Shown here piece by piece: positions 32,110-43,859 of a stretch of DNA of 64,000 nucleotides (position 1 is the stretch's first letter; the number at the start of each line of letters is the position of its first letter). The notes beneath the pieces were generated by a model. That model saw nothing but the letters and a program-made list of their open reading frames with translations, did not search any database and had not been told where the DNA came from. The translations under genes were made by a program, and so were the position numbers. The stretch lies in the NCBI GenBank assembly GCA_016707895.1, contig JADJGV010000002.1, positions 248,001 through 312,000 of the forward strand, written 5' to 3'. This stretch comes from Myxococcales bacterium (lineage in GTDB: Bacteria; Myxococcota_A; Polyangia; Haliangiales; Haliangiaceae).

Positions 32110-32634
32110 CTACGGCGCGACCGGGCGCTGCAGCCGCGCGAAGCGCCAGGCGTTGACCTCGTCGTCGAGGCGCCGGACGTCGGTCGTGAACGTCGGGATG
32201 ATGACGCTCCAGCGGCCGTCGGCCCAGTGGAACTCGAGCTGGTATGTGCCGGGCGGGTTCTGCTCGGAGATGTCGAGCACCGACCACGCGGCGATCGCCG
32301 GGCCGGTGCGCGCGCAGGCGCCGCTGCCATCGGTGGCGGCGGCCAGCTCGAACACCTGGCGGTCCGGCGTCAGCTCGATCCCGCGGCCGAACAGCGTCGG
32401 CGCGGCGCACGACCACCACGCCCCGACCAGCCGCGCCTCCAGATCGCTCGCCGACGGGTAGCTGTCGACCGTCGCCGCGTCGGTGGCGGCGCAGGCTGGC
32501 GGCGCGGCGCACCGCAGCGTCGTCACGTCGACCGCGGGCACCGGCACCGGCCCCGGCTCGGTCGGCGTCGTCGTCTCGATGCACCCCGCCGTGGCCAGGA
32601 GCCCGAACAGCAGCGACCCACGCGTCACGTCCAT
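32110..32634 (-). CDS. Lipoprotein of unknown function
   Basis: 174 residues from ATG 32632-32634 (MDVTRGSLLFGLLATAGC), lipobox ATAGC. A Thr/Pro/Val linker (TTTPTEPGPVPVPAVD) follows, then a compact beta domain containing RLVGAWWSCAAPTLFGRGIE, SGACARTGPAIAAWSV and YQLEFHWADGRWSVII. The fold resembles a lipocalin-like or META-like small barrel, but this is only an impression. Start supported by the leaderless -10. Confidence 0.75.
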   Translation of the reverse strand: MDVTRGSLLFGLLATAGCIETTTPTEPGPVPVPAVDVTTLRCAAPPACAATDAATVDSYPSASDLEARLVGAWWSCAAPTLFGRGIELTPDRQVFELAAATDGSGACARTGPAIAAWSVLDISEQNPPGTYQLEFHWADGRWSVIIPTFTTDVRRLDDEVNAWRFARLQRPVAP

Positions 32635-32640
32635 GCCATC

Positions 32641-32646
32641 ACGATA
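32641..32646 (-). promoter_or_regulatory. TANNNT -10 element of a predicted leaderless gene
   Basis: Minus-strand TATCGT, then 6 nt (GATGGC), then the ATG at 32634. Confidence 0.5.
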
Positions 32647-32768
32647 CCGGGGGCGCGGGCGCGGCGCCGCGGCGACCCGCGGCAACGGCTGGCAGCGGTG
32701 ACCCGCCGCACAGGCGCGGTGGGTGTCGCCCGGCGCGGGAGTGGCGGCGCCGGGCCGGCGAACACGGT

Positions 32769-32774
32769 TACAGT
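32769..32774 (+). promoter_or_regulatory. TANNNT -10 element of a predicted leaderless gene
   Basis: TACAGT, then 6 nt (CGCGCG), then GTG at 32781. It sets the start of the large unknown protein although the frame is open far upstream. Confidence 0.5.
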
Positions 32775-32780
32775 CGCGCG

Positions 32781-35502
32781 GTGAGCACCCCGCCCTTCGA
32801 CCAGCACGCCTTCACGACCCGGATCGACGCGGCCCTCAAGCGGATCCGCACGGTGCTCGACAACACGCGGCACCCCGAGTACCCGGCCGACGTCCCGCAC
32901 CGCTACGACGACAAGTACCTGCTGGCCGAGGTGGTCACGCGCGTGGCGACGGCGGCCACGGTGCAGTGCCTCGAGGTGCTCGGCATGACCGCGGCGCAGC
33001 TGGCCGAACTGCGCGAGTGGGCCAAGACCCGCGCGGTGACGCTGCGGCTGACCGCGCAGGAGGACTGCCGGTTCCTGCGCGAGACCACGCGCAAGGTCGA
33101 GTCGGCCGAGGAGCGCGTCACCGAGGTGCGCGGGATCCTCGGCAAGACCACCCGGACCGAGAAGGTGGTCACCACCGTCGTCGAGTACTTCTGGGCCTTC
33201 GACTTCAAGTACGCGCTGGTGGCGTTCCCGGGCACCGCCACCGAGGACGCCATCGTCGTCCACGGCCGCGCCGGCAGCATCGAGCTCAAGACCACCCAGC
33301 AGGCCACGCCCCGGCCCAAGGCCGTGGTGCGACCGCCGCGCGATCTCAACCTGACCTGGCTGGTCACGCAGCTCGATGACGATGGCCGCGCCGCGTTCGC
33401 GATCGATCGCGCCGACCCCGGCTGCCACACGCCGCGGCGCAACCCGGCGATCGAGGCCGCGCTGGAGGCGTTCGGCGAGGTGAGCGGGTGGTGCGCCGAC
33501 GTGGCCACCTACTTCCGCGGCGAGCTGTTCCCGGCCCAGCAGGAGCACGGCCTCGACCTGGCCGCGATCGACGACCGCGACGTGTTCGTGCCGGTGCTGC
33601 CGCTGTTCGAGCGCGACCCGGTGGGCGACGAGGGCGTGCTGCCCGGCGCCTACGCCAACGCGTTCCTCGCCGAGCAGCAGCGCAGCCTGACCGACAAGTG
33701 CCGCGCGCTGGCCACCGCGTTCCCGCGCGACGCGTCGGTGATCACCGCCGTCGAGGCCGGCCTGCTGGTGACGCTCGCGCACCTGCGGCAGGTCTGCGCG
33801 CAGCACGGCGCCGCGGTCGACTACGTCGAGGCGATGCTGCGCGACCAGCTGATCGCCGCGATCGGCAAGGAGCTGACCCCGGCCGACTTCGCCGGCTACA
33901 TGGAGTTCCACCACAAGAAGCTGGTCAAGCCGGCGTACCGGCCGCGGCCGTTCTCGTATGCGGTGCGCCGCCCCGACCACGACCCCGAGGGCGTGCTCGC
34001 GATCGAGGCCGAGCGCGGGGGCGACGCGGCGGCGATCTCGACCACCGTCCACCAGCGCACGGCGCAGCGGCCGATGCGCTTCGCGCTCGACGCCGCGACC
34101 CGGGTCGAGTTCCTCGGCGAGCGCTACCTGCACGCGTGGATCTCGCACCAGTTCTCGGGCCAGCCGGGCCCGGCGCTGGCGCTGGTGGCGCGGGCGCGGC
34201 AGTTCAGCAGCTTCATCTTGCTGGTCGGGCGGATCGCCTCGGCCGAGCTGTTCGAGCCGCGGTTCGGGATCATCGTCCAGAACAAGGACCTGCTGAAGAT
34301 CCCGCTGATGCTCGAGCAGATCCCGACGCCCAAGGAGTTCCGCGACGCGATCGAGTCGCTGTCGCCCGAGCAGCAGCGGTTCGCGCGCGCCTACCGCGGC
34401 ATGCAGCTCGAGAGCACGCTGTTCGGCGTGTGCGTCATCCATATCAAGCCGCAGCTCGAGAAGCTGCTCAAGCTCCCGGCCGACAGCCTGACCAAGGAGA
34501 TCAAGCTGACCCAGGAGCTGCTCGGCCTGTTCATCGAGTACCAGATCCCCAGCGATCTGCTGTCGTACGACGGGCCGGCCGACGCCGACGCCGAGGCCAA
34601 GCTGGCCCGCGTGCGCGAGTACGTCCGCCGGATGCAGGAGATGATCGCGCTGTCGAAGCAGCGCGAGCTCGACGAGGAGCGCGAGCGCGAGGCGATGCGC
34701 CTGGCCGAGCTGAACCGCACGCCGCCGCCGGCGCCGTACCCGTCGGCGCCGGTCGACTACGCGCGCGGCGGCGCGTTCGGCGGCCCGCCGCCGATGCCGG
34801 GTGGCGCGCCGCCCCCGCCGCGCTCGGGCGCGCGCCCGCAGTCGGCGCCGGTGATGTCGGCCCCGGCGATGGCACCCCCGGCGATGCCGATGCCGGTGGC
34901 CGCCGCCGCCGCCGCCCCCGCCCCCGCCCGAGGCGGCGCGCCCGGCCTCGACCACGCCGACGGCCACCCGCCCCGACCGCGCCGCGGCGCCGGCCGGCGA
35001 GGGCGCCGCGCCGGGCGACGCGGTGGACTACACCCGCCTGCCCGGCGAGCTCGACCAGAAGTTCGAGGCGCTCGACACCGACGGCGCGCTGCGCGCGACG
35101 ATCATCAACCCCGGCGAGCCGTGGACCCGCACCGCGCAGAAGGGCCTGCTCGGCGCCGCCAAGACCGCGCGGCTGTCGGCGAGCGAGCAGACCACCGAGA
35201 AGCACCGCGCCTTCGACCTGCTCGACGCGCTGACCAAGTCGGGCGCGCTGCCGATCGACGACGCCAGCCTGCACGTCGTGCTGGCCGCGACCCACTGCTT
35301 CGACAAGACGCTGCTCGACACGGTGATCCAGGACAACGTCAACCCGATCGAGAAGGTCGAGCGGTCGCTGATGATCGTCGGCACCACCGTCCACGGCCGC
35401 GACGCGCGCGAGCTGCTGGCCGACGATCAACGCGACCGGTTCTTCACCACCACGCCGCAGCTCGGCGTCGCGGCGGGGCTCCCGGACGGCGAGCCGGCGT
35501 GA
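32781..35502 (+). CDS. Large unknown protein interrupted by a one-base frameshift
   Basis: From GTG 32781 the first frame gives ~710 good residues (STPPFDQHAFTTRIDAALKR...), with conserved-looking segments such as RFARAYRGMQLESTLFGVCV and TQELLGLFIEYQIPSDLL, a charged helix (KQRELDEEREREAMRLAELN) and a Pro/Ala linker. At two C5 runs (34915-34919 and 34921-34925) the coding signal moves by +1. The new frame continues PPPEAARPASTTP... and then a ~150-residue domain (YTRLPGELDQKFEALDTDGA ... VERSLMIVGTTVHGRDAREL) to TGA at 35502. The first frame after the run is Arg-rich shadow without a stop until 36203. One surplus C, real or an assembly error, explains this. Family not recognised; possibly with eukaryotic relatives. 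Confidence 0.75.
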
Positions 35503-36203
35503 GCCGTCGCGCCGCGCGCGCGCCGCTCGCGCTGCTCGGGCTGCTCGGGTGCGGCGGCGCCGATCCGCCGAGCCCGACCTCGGGGCCGATCGAGAGCATC
35601 GTGCACATCGGGCCGACCGCGGTGCAGCTCTACGCCTACCACCACCGCCTCGAGCTCGCGGCGCTGCCGATCGCCGCGCCGCTCGGGCTGCCGCTGGCCG
35701 GGCCGATCGAGCTCGACGCCAACGTCTCGATCCCGCTGGTCAGCTTCCAGCCCGACGTGCGCCGGATCTACGGCCGCGCGGCGGTGCGCTGCGTGGGCCA
35801 CTGCCAGCTCGGCGACGATCGGACGCCGCTGGGCGCCAGCCTCGACGGCTCGCCCGGCGGCGAGGTCGCGTTCTCGCACCTCGATCTGGACGGGCTCGAG
35901 GCGCAGGTCGAGATCAAGCGCGGCGTCGCGCGCGTGACCCGCTGGGCGTGGTCGTCGACCGAGCTCGAGACCGCGGTCGGCCTCGAGGTCCGGCTGGCGC
36001 GCGACCCGACGGCCAGCGCGCTCGACGGCTGCGTGCGCTTCCGCCCGACGGCGGCGCTGGCCGCGCGCGACCCGCGCCTGCACACGCTGGCGACGCTGAC
36101 CGGCGCGGCCCAAGACGGTGGCTGGTACTACCTGCGCATCGCCGGCACCGCGGGGGCGCCGCGGCTGATCGCGGCGCGCTGCGAGCCCACGACCGGCGGC
36201 TGA
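35499..36203 (+). CDS. GspN-like lipoprotein (tentative)
   Basis: 234 residues from a GTG at 35499 that overlaps the previous stop (GTGA), so it is translationally coupled to the unknown protein. Signal peptide SRRAARAPLALLGLLGC with lipobox LLGC. The rest is beta-rich: ELDANVSIPLVSFQPDVRRI, VEIKRGVARVTRWAWSSTEL, SALDGCVRFRPTAALAARDP and GGWYYLRIAGTAGAPRLIAA. This resembles the C-terminal part of type II secretion protein GspN of deltaproteobacteria, but I see no other gsp gene here. Treat the name as a hint. Confidence 0.6.
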   Translation: MSRRAARAPLALLGLLGCGGADPPSPTSGPIESIVHIGPTAVQLYAYHHRLELAALPIAAPLGLPLAGPIELDANVSIPLVSFQPDVRRIYGRAAVRCVGHCQLGDDRTPLGASLDGSPGGEVAFSHLDLDGLEAQVEIKRGVARVTRWAWSSTELETAVGLEVRLARDPTASALDGCVRFRPTAALAARDPRLHTLATLTGAAQDGGWYYLRIAGTAGAPRLIAARCEPTTGG

Positions 36204-36216
36204 CGGCGCGCGGCGC

Positions 36217-38922
<2,706 letters not shown>

Positions 38923-39013
38923 CACGATCCAGTATGCGCGGACCCGCGCGGCGAGTGGCGCGATTGTGGAGCGCCCGGCTGGCCGCGCCATCTTGCCGCA
39001 AAGGCCAGGGTGG

Positions 39014-39454
39014 TCAGGCGTCGGCCAGCGTGACCGCGAACTTCGGCTGTCGGGCGATCGTCTTCTTGACCTTGCAGCCATCGACGGCGCGCACCAGCGC
39101 GTCGCGGTAGCGCTCGGGGAACCCGACCGGCGGGATCACCCGCAGCCGCACCTCCGCCGGCAGGTGGGTCGCCGGATCGTCGATCACCTCTTGCTCGACC
39201 CGCAGGCCGTCGGTGGCCAGGCCGCGGGCCTGGCAGAACCCCAGCGCGTAGATGCCGGCGCAGGTAGCGATCGACGCGAGGAACAGGTCGAACGGCGCCG
39301 GCGCGCTCTCGGCGCCGCCGCCGGTGGCCGGCTGATCGGTGGCGATCGTGAAGCCACCGACCTGCGCGTCGACCCGCTTGCCGCCCGGGAACGTGACGAC
39401 GATGCTGGGACGGGGCGGCGGAGCGGCGACAGCGGCGGCGGCGGCGGGGGTCAT
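39014..39454 (-). CDS. OsmC family peroxiredoxin-like protein
   Basis: 146 residues from ATG 39452-39454 (MTPAAAAAVAAPPPRPSIVV). OsmC/Ohr features: an N-terminal strand VTFPGGKRVDAQVGGFTIAT, the GGGAESAPAPFDLFLASIAT segment with the first reactive Cys in ATCAGIYALGFC, and a second Cys in AVDGCKVKKTI. The Cys pair reduces organic hydroperoxides in this family. The divergent frame upstream is low complexity. Divergent from the next lipoprotein gene. Confidence 0.88.
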   Translation of the reverse strand: MTPAAAAAVAAPPPRPSIVVTFPGGKRVDAQVGGFTIATDQPATGGGAESAPAPFDLFLASIATCAGIYALGFCQARGLATDGLRVEQEVIDDPATHLPAEVRLRVIPPVGFPERYRDALVRAVDGCKVKKTIARQPKFAVTLADA

Positions 39455-39539
39455 GCGGGTGAGAGCCACCCGCCGCGCCAGCGGTGCGCGCGGCCCCTGC
39501 GGCGATCCGTCGCGGCGCCCGCCGTGGCATCGTGGCGGG

Positions 39540-40541
39540 ATGCGAACCGCGCTGGCGCTCGCGGCCCTGGGCCTGGTGGTCTCCTGCAAGGGACGCGACG
39601 CGCCGTCGTCGTCGCCGGCGGCACGCCCCGATGGGGCCGCGTCGGTCGCGCCGTCGCCGCGCTGCTCCCCGGGCGCGCGCACCTGCGTCGCCGACGCCGT
39701 CGTGGCGTGTCGGGCCGACGGCACGCCGGGCGCGCAGGTCGAGGCGTGCGCCGCTGGGTGTCGCGACGGCGCGTGCGTCGACACCTGCGCGGTCCAGGAC
39801 GTCGAGCTGGTCTACGTGGTCGACAGCGACGCCATCCTGTACGCGTTCGATCCGCGCAAGCTGCCCGGCGATGCGTTCCGCAAGATCGCCGCGCTGGGCT
39901 GCGACCCGTCGCGCTCGGTGAACTCGATGGCGGTGGATCGTCGGGGCGTCGCGTGGCTCGGCTACCAGAACGGGCGGGTCCATCGCGCGTCGATCATCGA
40001 CGGCAGCTGCGTGGGCCGCGGCGGCGCTCCCGCCGGCGCGCCGCAGACCTTCGGCATGGGCTTCGTCACCGACGGGCCCAAGGCCACCACCGAGACGTTG
40101 TTCGTCGCCGCCGGCGCCTTCGGCACCCGCACCAAGACGCTGGCCAGGCTCGACACCGCGCAGCTCCCGCCCACCTGGAGGCCGGTCGCGACCCTCGAGA
40201 CCGACGGCCACCACCCCGAGCTGACCGGCACGGGCGACGGGCGGTTGTTCGCGTACTTCCCGGCGCCCGGGCGCGGTCGCGTCCAGGAGCTCGATCGCTC
40301 GACCGCGGCGCCGATCGGCGCGCCGTGGGTGCTGGGCGACGCGGCCGACGCGGTCGAGGCGTACGCGTTCGCGCACTGGGGCGGCACGTTCTACGTGTTC
40401 ACCACCGTCGGCGGCGTCTCCAGCGTCCACGCCGTGCCGATGCAGGCCGGCGCCCCGGCGCGGATCGCCACCGATCTGCCGATGCGGATCGTCGGCGCCG
40501 GCGTGTCGACCTGCGCGCCGCTGCTCGAGCGCGCGCCGTAG
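39540..40541 (+). CDS. Lipoprotein with Cys-rich N-domain and propeller-like C-domain
   Basis: 333 residues from ATG 39540. Signal peptide RTALALAALGLVVSC with lipobox VVSC. A Cys-rich module follows (CSPGARTCVADAVVACRADG, CAAGCRDGACVDTC), then a ~240-residue beta domain with repeats such as SVNSMAVDRRGVAWLGYQNG, FGMGFVTDGPKATTETLFVA and GGTFYVFTTVGGVSSVHAVP. This looks like a six-bladed propeller or WD-type sensor domain. Surface-exposed by inference; ligand unknown. CATCGT 6 nt before the ATG is one base off the window's leaderless -10. Confidence 0.75.
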   Translation: MRTALALAALGLVVSCKGRDAPSSSPAARPDGAASVAPSPRCSPGARTCVADAVVACRADGTPGAQVEACAAGCRDGACVDTCAVQDVELVYVVDSDAILYAFDPRKLPGDAFRKIAALGCDPSRSVNSMAVDRRGVAWLGYQNGRVHRASIIDGSCVGRGGAPAGAPQTFGMGFVTDGPKATTETLFVAAGAFGTRTKTLARLDTAQLPPTWRPVATLETDGHHPELTGTGDGRLFAYFPAPGRGRVQELDRSTAAPIGAPWVLGDAADAVEAYAFAHWGGTFYVFTTVGGVSSVHAVPMQAGAPARIATDLPMRIVGAGVSTCAPLLERAP

Positions 40542-40577
40542 CGCGGCGCCGCGCTCAGCGCGCCGTCGTCGCCGGGA

Positions 40578-41168
40578 TCAGAAGGCGCCGCCGACGGCCA
40601 GGCCGCCGCCGCCGGGCACCGCGATCGGGGCGATCGCGAGCGGCGTCGCGCGCCGCGCGTTGTAGTCGGCGACCGCTCCCGGCGTCATCGCGATGTCGAT
40701 GCCCGCGCCGATCACGTACAGGCCGCCGGCGACGGCGTAGTAGCTGTCGGCCTCCTTGCTGTCACCGAGCCCGTCGATGAGCAGGCCCAGGAGCAGGGTC
40801 ACGAACGCGGCCGACCGCGGGTACTGGCCGATCGTCTTCTTGTGGCCCGCGTAGTACATGCCCGCGCCGGGCAGGACCAGGCCGCCCAGCAGCGCCACGA
40901 TCGCCACCCGCGCCCCGACGTCGGTGTCGTCCATCTCGACGCCGACGCCGAACGCGACCGCCGGCAGGATCGTCCCGGCGATCCCGAGGGTCACGCCGAC
41001 ACCCGCCGAACGCGCGGGGCGCGGCGGCGGCGGTGGCGGCGGCGGCGGCTGCATGGCCGGCATGGGCGCTTCCGCGGCGGGGGGCGGGGGCTGCGTCTGG
41101 CCGGGCTGGGCCATGGCCACACCCCAGGAACCGAGGCTGATCAAGATCGCGACGCTGGCGGTGCGCAC
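40578..41168 (-). CDS. Exported protein with Pro-rich linker and hydrophobic helices
   Basis: 196 residues from a GTG at 41168 (V/M-RTASVAILISLGSWGVAMA), with a Sec signal peptide cut after AMA. A poly-Pro linker (QPPPPPPPPP) is followed by hydrophobic segments VGVTLGIAGTILPAVAFGVG and VAIVALLGGLVLPGAGMYYA, then AVAGGLYVIGAGIDIAMTPG. The mature part is partly membrane-associated. The GTG is chosen because TACTGT ends 6 nt upstream; the frame is open further upstream without a better start. Function unknown. Confidence 0.7.
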   Translation of the reverse strand: MRTASVAILISLGSWGVAMAQPGQTQPPPPAAEAPMPAMQPPPPPPPPPRPARSAGVGVTLGIAGTILPAVAFGVGVEMDDTDVGARVAIVALLGGLVLPGAGMYYAGHKKTIGQYPRSAAFVTLLLGLLIDGLGDSKEADSYYAVAGGLYVIGAGIDIAMTPGAVADYNARRATPLAIAPIAVPGGGGLAVGGAF

Positions 41169-41174
41169 GTCCCG

Positions 41175-41180
41175 ACAGTA
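41175..41180 (-). promoter_or_regulatory. TANNNT -10 element of a predicted leaderless gene
   Basis: Minus-strand TACTGT, then 6 nt (CGGGAC), then the GTG at 41168. Confidence 0.5.
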
Positions 41181-41298
41181 GCGCGGCGGCGCGCGCCGTG
41201 TCCCGATCGCGCGCTGGGGGCGCCGACCGACGCGTGCGACGACCTGCCCGCGTTCGCCGGGCTGTGCTTCGTGGCGACGCGGGTGTAGCGTGGCCTGC

Positions 41299-42144
41299 GT
41301 GATGGTCGACGTCGGTACCCCGGTGTTCTCGTTCGGCGAGCTGCTCGTCCTCCTCGACGTCGACGGCGTGGGCCCGATGACGGCGCCGTTGCCCACGCCC
41401 GCCGAGGCCGCGGGGCTGGCGGCCGACGGGCTGCGCGGCACCGCGCCCTGCGTCGAGTTCCACGGCGCCCTTCGGTTTCGCACCGGCCTCGCGCACCTGT
41501 ACGAGCCGCCGCGCACCGAGCTGGTGGTCAGCCCCGGCCACGTGATGCTGACGATCACCCGGTTCCCCGACGAGGACATCTGGACCAACATGTTCGAGTG
41601 GGTCGGCAGCTACCTCGCCGACGGGCTGGCGCCGACGGCGCGCGGCGCCGCGCGCGACGGCTACCGCGAGTACGCCGGCCGCGGCGTGATCGCCAGCTTC
41701 GGCTACACCCGGCCGTCGGTGCGCCTCGACTCGCGCGACCTGGTGCTCGAGGTTGGGCTGCGCCGCGACGAGCCGCCGCTGGCGACGCTGCGCAGCCTGC
41801 TCGGGCTGGCCGCCGACGTCGCGATCGCGCCGCCCGACGACGGCAACTGGCGCGGGCTGCCGACCGCCTGGCCGATGCACCTCGAGTGCTCGCGCCATGG
41901 CGGCACCGCGCGCTTCCGGCTCGGCGCGCCGCACCACGACGGCCAGACCTCGATCGCGAGCCTCGTCGAGCAATGGTGCTGGCGCTGGCTCGACCTGTGC
42001 GCCGGCACCGGCGTCGGCCACCACGAGCGGGTCCAGCTCGCGTGGGACCTGGGCCCGCTCGGCCACGCGTCGATCGTCCGCGGCGACGGCGCCCACCGCC
42101 GCGACGTGCACGAGCTCCACGTCCCCGCGGCGTGGCTCGCCTGA
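41299..42144 (+). CDS. Hypothetical protein (281 aa)
   Basis: 281 residues from GTG 41299 (ATG 41302 also possible, GTG 41290 less likely). TAGCGT at 41286-41291 ends 7 nt before 41299. The protein begins MVDVGTPVFSFGELLVLLDV and is beta-rich, with VEFHGALRFRTGLAHLYEPP, VMLTITRFPDEDIWTNMFEW and SLVEQWCWRWLDLCAGTG. No signal peptide, membrane segment or catalytic motif. I do not recognise the family; several Trp/His-rich turns suggest a folded globular protein. Confidence 0.65.
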   Translation: MMVDVGTPVFSFGELLVLLDVDGVGPMTAPLPTPAEAAGLAADGLRGTAPCVEFHGALRFRTGLAHLYEPPRTELVVSPGHVMLTITRFPDEDIWTNMFEWVGSYLADGLAPTARGAARDGYREYAGRGVIASFGYTRPSVRLDSRDLVLEVGLRRDEPPLATLRSLLGLAADVAIAPPDDGNWRGLPTAWPMHLECSRHGGTARFRLGAPHHDGQTSIASLVEQWCWRWLDLCAGTGVGHHERVQLAWDLGPLGHASIVRGDGAHRRDVHELHVPAAWLA

Positions 42145-42153
42145 GTCGCGCGG

Positions 42154-42573
42154 CTACAGCCGGATGCTGAGCAGCGGCGCGCAGTCGGCCCGGAACACCA
42201 GCGCGAGGCGGCCGGTGTCGGCGACGAACAGCGCGGCGTGGCCGCGGCCGAGCGCGAGCGCGTCGCCGATCGTGGTGCGCCGCGCGCCGTCGGCGTCGAG
42301 GTGGACGCCGACCTGCGCGCCGACCCGCGCCTCGAGCCCCGCCGGCGACTGCTCGGCGCCGGCCAGCGGCGACGGCGCGCCGACCAGCCAGCGGGGCAGC
42401 GCGGCCAGCGTCTCGGCGCGGCGCGCGGCGGTGGCCAGCCGCTGCGCGAGCTGCGCCTGCTTGTCGGGCACGACGAACCGGCCGGTGAACAGCCGCACCG
42501 CCGCCTCGAGGCCGCGCTGCTCGACCGGCGTGGTCGCGATCGGCGTGCGCGGCGCGGTCGGGCGAGGGCTCAC
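42154..42573 (-). CDS. Hypothetical protein (139 aa)
   Basis: 139 residues from a GTG at 42573 (V/M-SPRPTAPRTPIATTPVEQRG). A helical N-terminal half (RLFTGRFVVPDKQAQLAQRL, RRAETLAALPRWL) and a beta C-terminal half (ALALGRGHAALFVADTGRLA) with a final LVFRADCAPLLSIRL. No family recognised; no signal peptide. Start supported by TATGCT 6 nt upstream. Convergent with the preceding gene, 9 bp apart. Confidence 0.65.
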   Translation of the reverse strand: MSPRPTAPRTPIATTPVEQRGLEAAVRLFTGRFVVPDKQAQLAQRLATAARRAETLAALPRWLVGAPSPLAGAEQSPAGLEARVGAQVGVHLDADGARRTTIGDALALGRGHAALFVADTGRLALVFRADCAPLLSIRL

Positions 42574-42579
42574 GCGCGC

Positions 42580-42585
42580 AGCATA
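42580..42585 (-). promoter_or_regulatory. TANNNT -10 element of a predicted leaderless gene
   Basis: Minus-strand TATGCT, then 6 nt (GCGCGC), then the GTG at 42573. Confidence 0.5.
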
Positions 42586-42653
42586 CGCGGGCCCGCGCGG
42601 GTGTGCGCGCCAGCACGCGGCCCCCGTCGAGCGCGTGCTAGCGTCGTGAGGAC

Positions 42654-43193
42654 ATGCGCCGCGCGAGCCTGCTGCTGATCACGAGCGCAGCCGTGGCCGC
42701 CCCGGCCGCCGCCGCGCGGGCCGACGCCTGGGCCGCGGCGCCGCGCACGATCGAGGCGCAGGTCGGCATCGCGTCGCCGCTCGGCCTGGGCGTGGCGGTC
42801 GACGTCGCGCCGGTGCGCTGGCTGTCGGTCGGCGCCGGCGTCGGCCGCAGCGCCACCGCGGCGCAGGTCGCCGGGTGCGTGCGCGCCCGCCCGTGGGCCG
42901 GCCCCCGCCGCGCGCTGTACCTCGGCGCGTGCGTATCGGCCGGCGGCTACCGCGAGCCGACGCCGAGCGACGCCACCTACCGCGAGGCGGCGCGCGCGTG
43001 GTGGGCCAGCCCCGAGCTCGGCATCGAGTGGCGCAGCGGCGGCGTCGCCGCGCGGGTCTTCGCGGGGCCGACCTTCTTGCTCAACCCCGACGCCGTCCAC
43101 TGCACCGGCGCCGATCTCGCCGGGTGCGAGGCCGGCGAGACCTGGGGCACGTCGATGCCGTTCGGCGGCGTCGCGATCGGCTGGGCGTTCTGA
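42654..43193 (+). CDS. Exported outer-membrane beta-barrel-like protein
   Basis: 179 residues from ATG 42654. Signal peptide RRASLLLITSAAVAAPAAAA cut near ARA. The mature part has alternating strands (RTIEAQVGIASPLGLGVAVD, WLSVGAGVGRSA, LYLGACVSAGGY, VAARVFAGPTFLL) and ends GVAIGWAF with a C-terminal Phe, as in small outer-membrane barrels. Two Cys pairs could form disulfides. TAGCGT lies 9 nt before the ATG and a GAGG box 3-6 nt before it. Confidence 0.7.
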   Translation: MRRASLLLITSAAVAAPAAAARADAWAAAPRTIEAQVGIASPLGLGVAVDVAPVRWLSVGAGVGRSATAAQVAGCVRARPWAGPRRALYLGACVSAGGYREPTPSDATYREAARAWWASPELGIEWRSGGVAARVFAGPTFLLNPDAVHCTGADLAGCEAGETWGTSMPFGGVAIGWAF

Positions 43194-43236
43194 TCGATCA
43201 CCCGGCCTAGCGCAGCGGCTGGTCCCGCGCCGCGCG

Positions 43237-43854
43237 CTAGAAACCCCAGGCCAGAGTGGCACCGAAGCGATCGGAGCCGCCGCTGCGCACCCAGGCGAGC
43301 TCGGCCTGGGTCGGCATGAAGTACAAGACGAAGTCGCCCGAGTTCTTGCTGCGGTCTTGGCCCGCGATCCGCCACATCGCGTCGGCCCAGTTGGCGCCGA
43401 TCGCGGCGCGCAGCCCGCGCGTGCCCCCGACGCCGTCGATCGGATCGAGCATCAGCCGATCGTCGAGATCGGTGACGAGGTACGCGGCGCTGACGAACAC
43501 CCGGGTGTCGACGAGCCCGCCGTCGACCCAGCGCAGGCCCAGCGCGAGCTCGGGCCCGTAGTCGAGGTAGCCGAAGTCGACCGAGCCGTCGAGCGCGCGT
43601 GGATCGTCGGCGCTCAGCTGGCCGAAGCCGATGGTCGCGCCGACGCCGAGGCTGGGTCTGACGCCGGCGTCGCCCAGCACCAGGTCGGCGCCGACGTGGC
43701 TGCGCGCGCCGGCGCTCAGCGTCTCGGCGCCGACGAGCACCTCGCCGCCGACGGTCGCGTGCGGGGTGACCCGGTGCGCGTCGCCGGGATCGGCGACGGC
43801 GACGGCGGTGGTGGCCATGATGGCCGTGCAAGCGGACGCGGTGATGTGCGGCAT
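43237..43854 (-). CDS. Exported outer-membrane beta-barrel-like protein
   Basis: 205 residues from ATG 43854. A signal peptide (MPHITASACTAIMATTAVAVA) is followed by strands such as ATVGGEVLVGAETLSAGARS, SLGVGATIGFGQLSA, ELALGLRWVDGGLVDTRVFV and FGATLAWGF with a terminal Phe. A GTG at 43863 overlaps the upstream stop (GTGA) and has GGAGGT just before it, so the start may be 43863. Either way it is translationally coupled to the RCC1-like lipoprotein gene, suggesting the two envelope proteins act together. Confidence 0.7.
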   Translation of the reverse strand: MPHITASACTAIMATTAVAVADPGDAHRVTPHATVGGEVLVGAETLSAGARSHVGADLVLGDAGVRPSLGVGATIGFGQLSADDPRALDGSVDFGYLDYGPELALGLRWVDGGLVDTRVFVSAAYLVTDLDDRLMLDPIDGVGGTRGLRAAIGANWADAMWRIAGQDRSKNSGDFVLYFMPTQAELAWVRSGGSDRFGATLAWGF

Positions 43855-43859
43855 GGCGT

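Noticed and set aside
32781..36203. A single 1140-residue protein reading through 34925-35498
   Set aside because: The middle of that frame is Arg-rich shadow; the other frame carries a sensible domain and a coupled stop at 35502.
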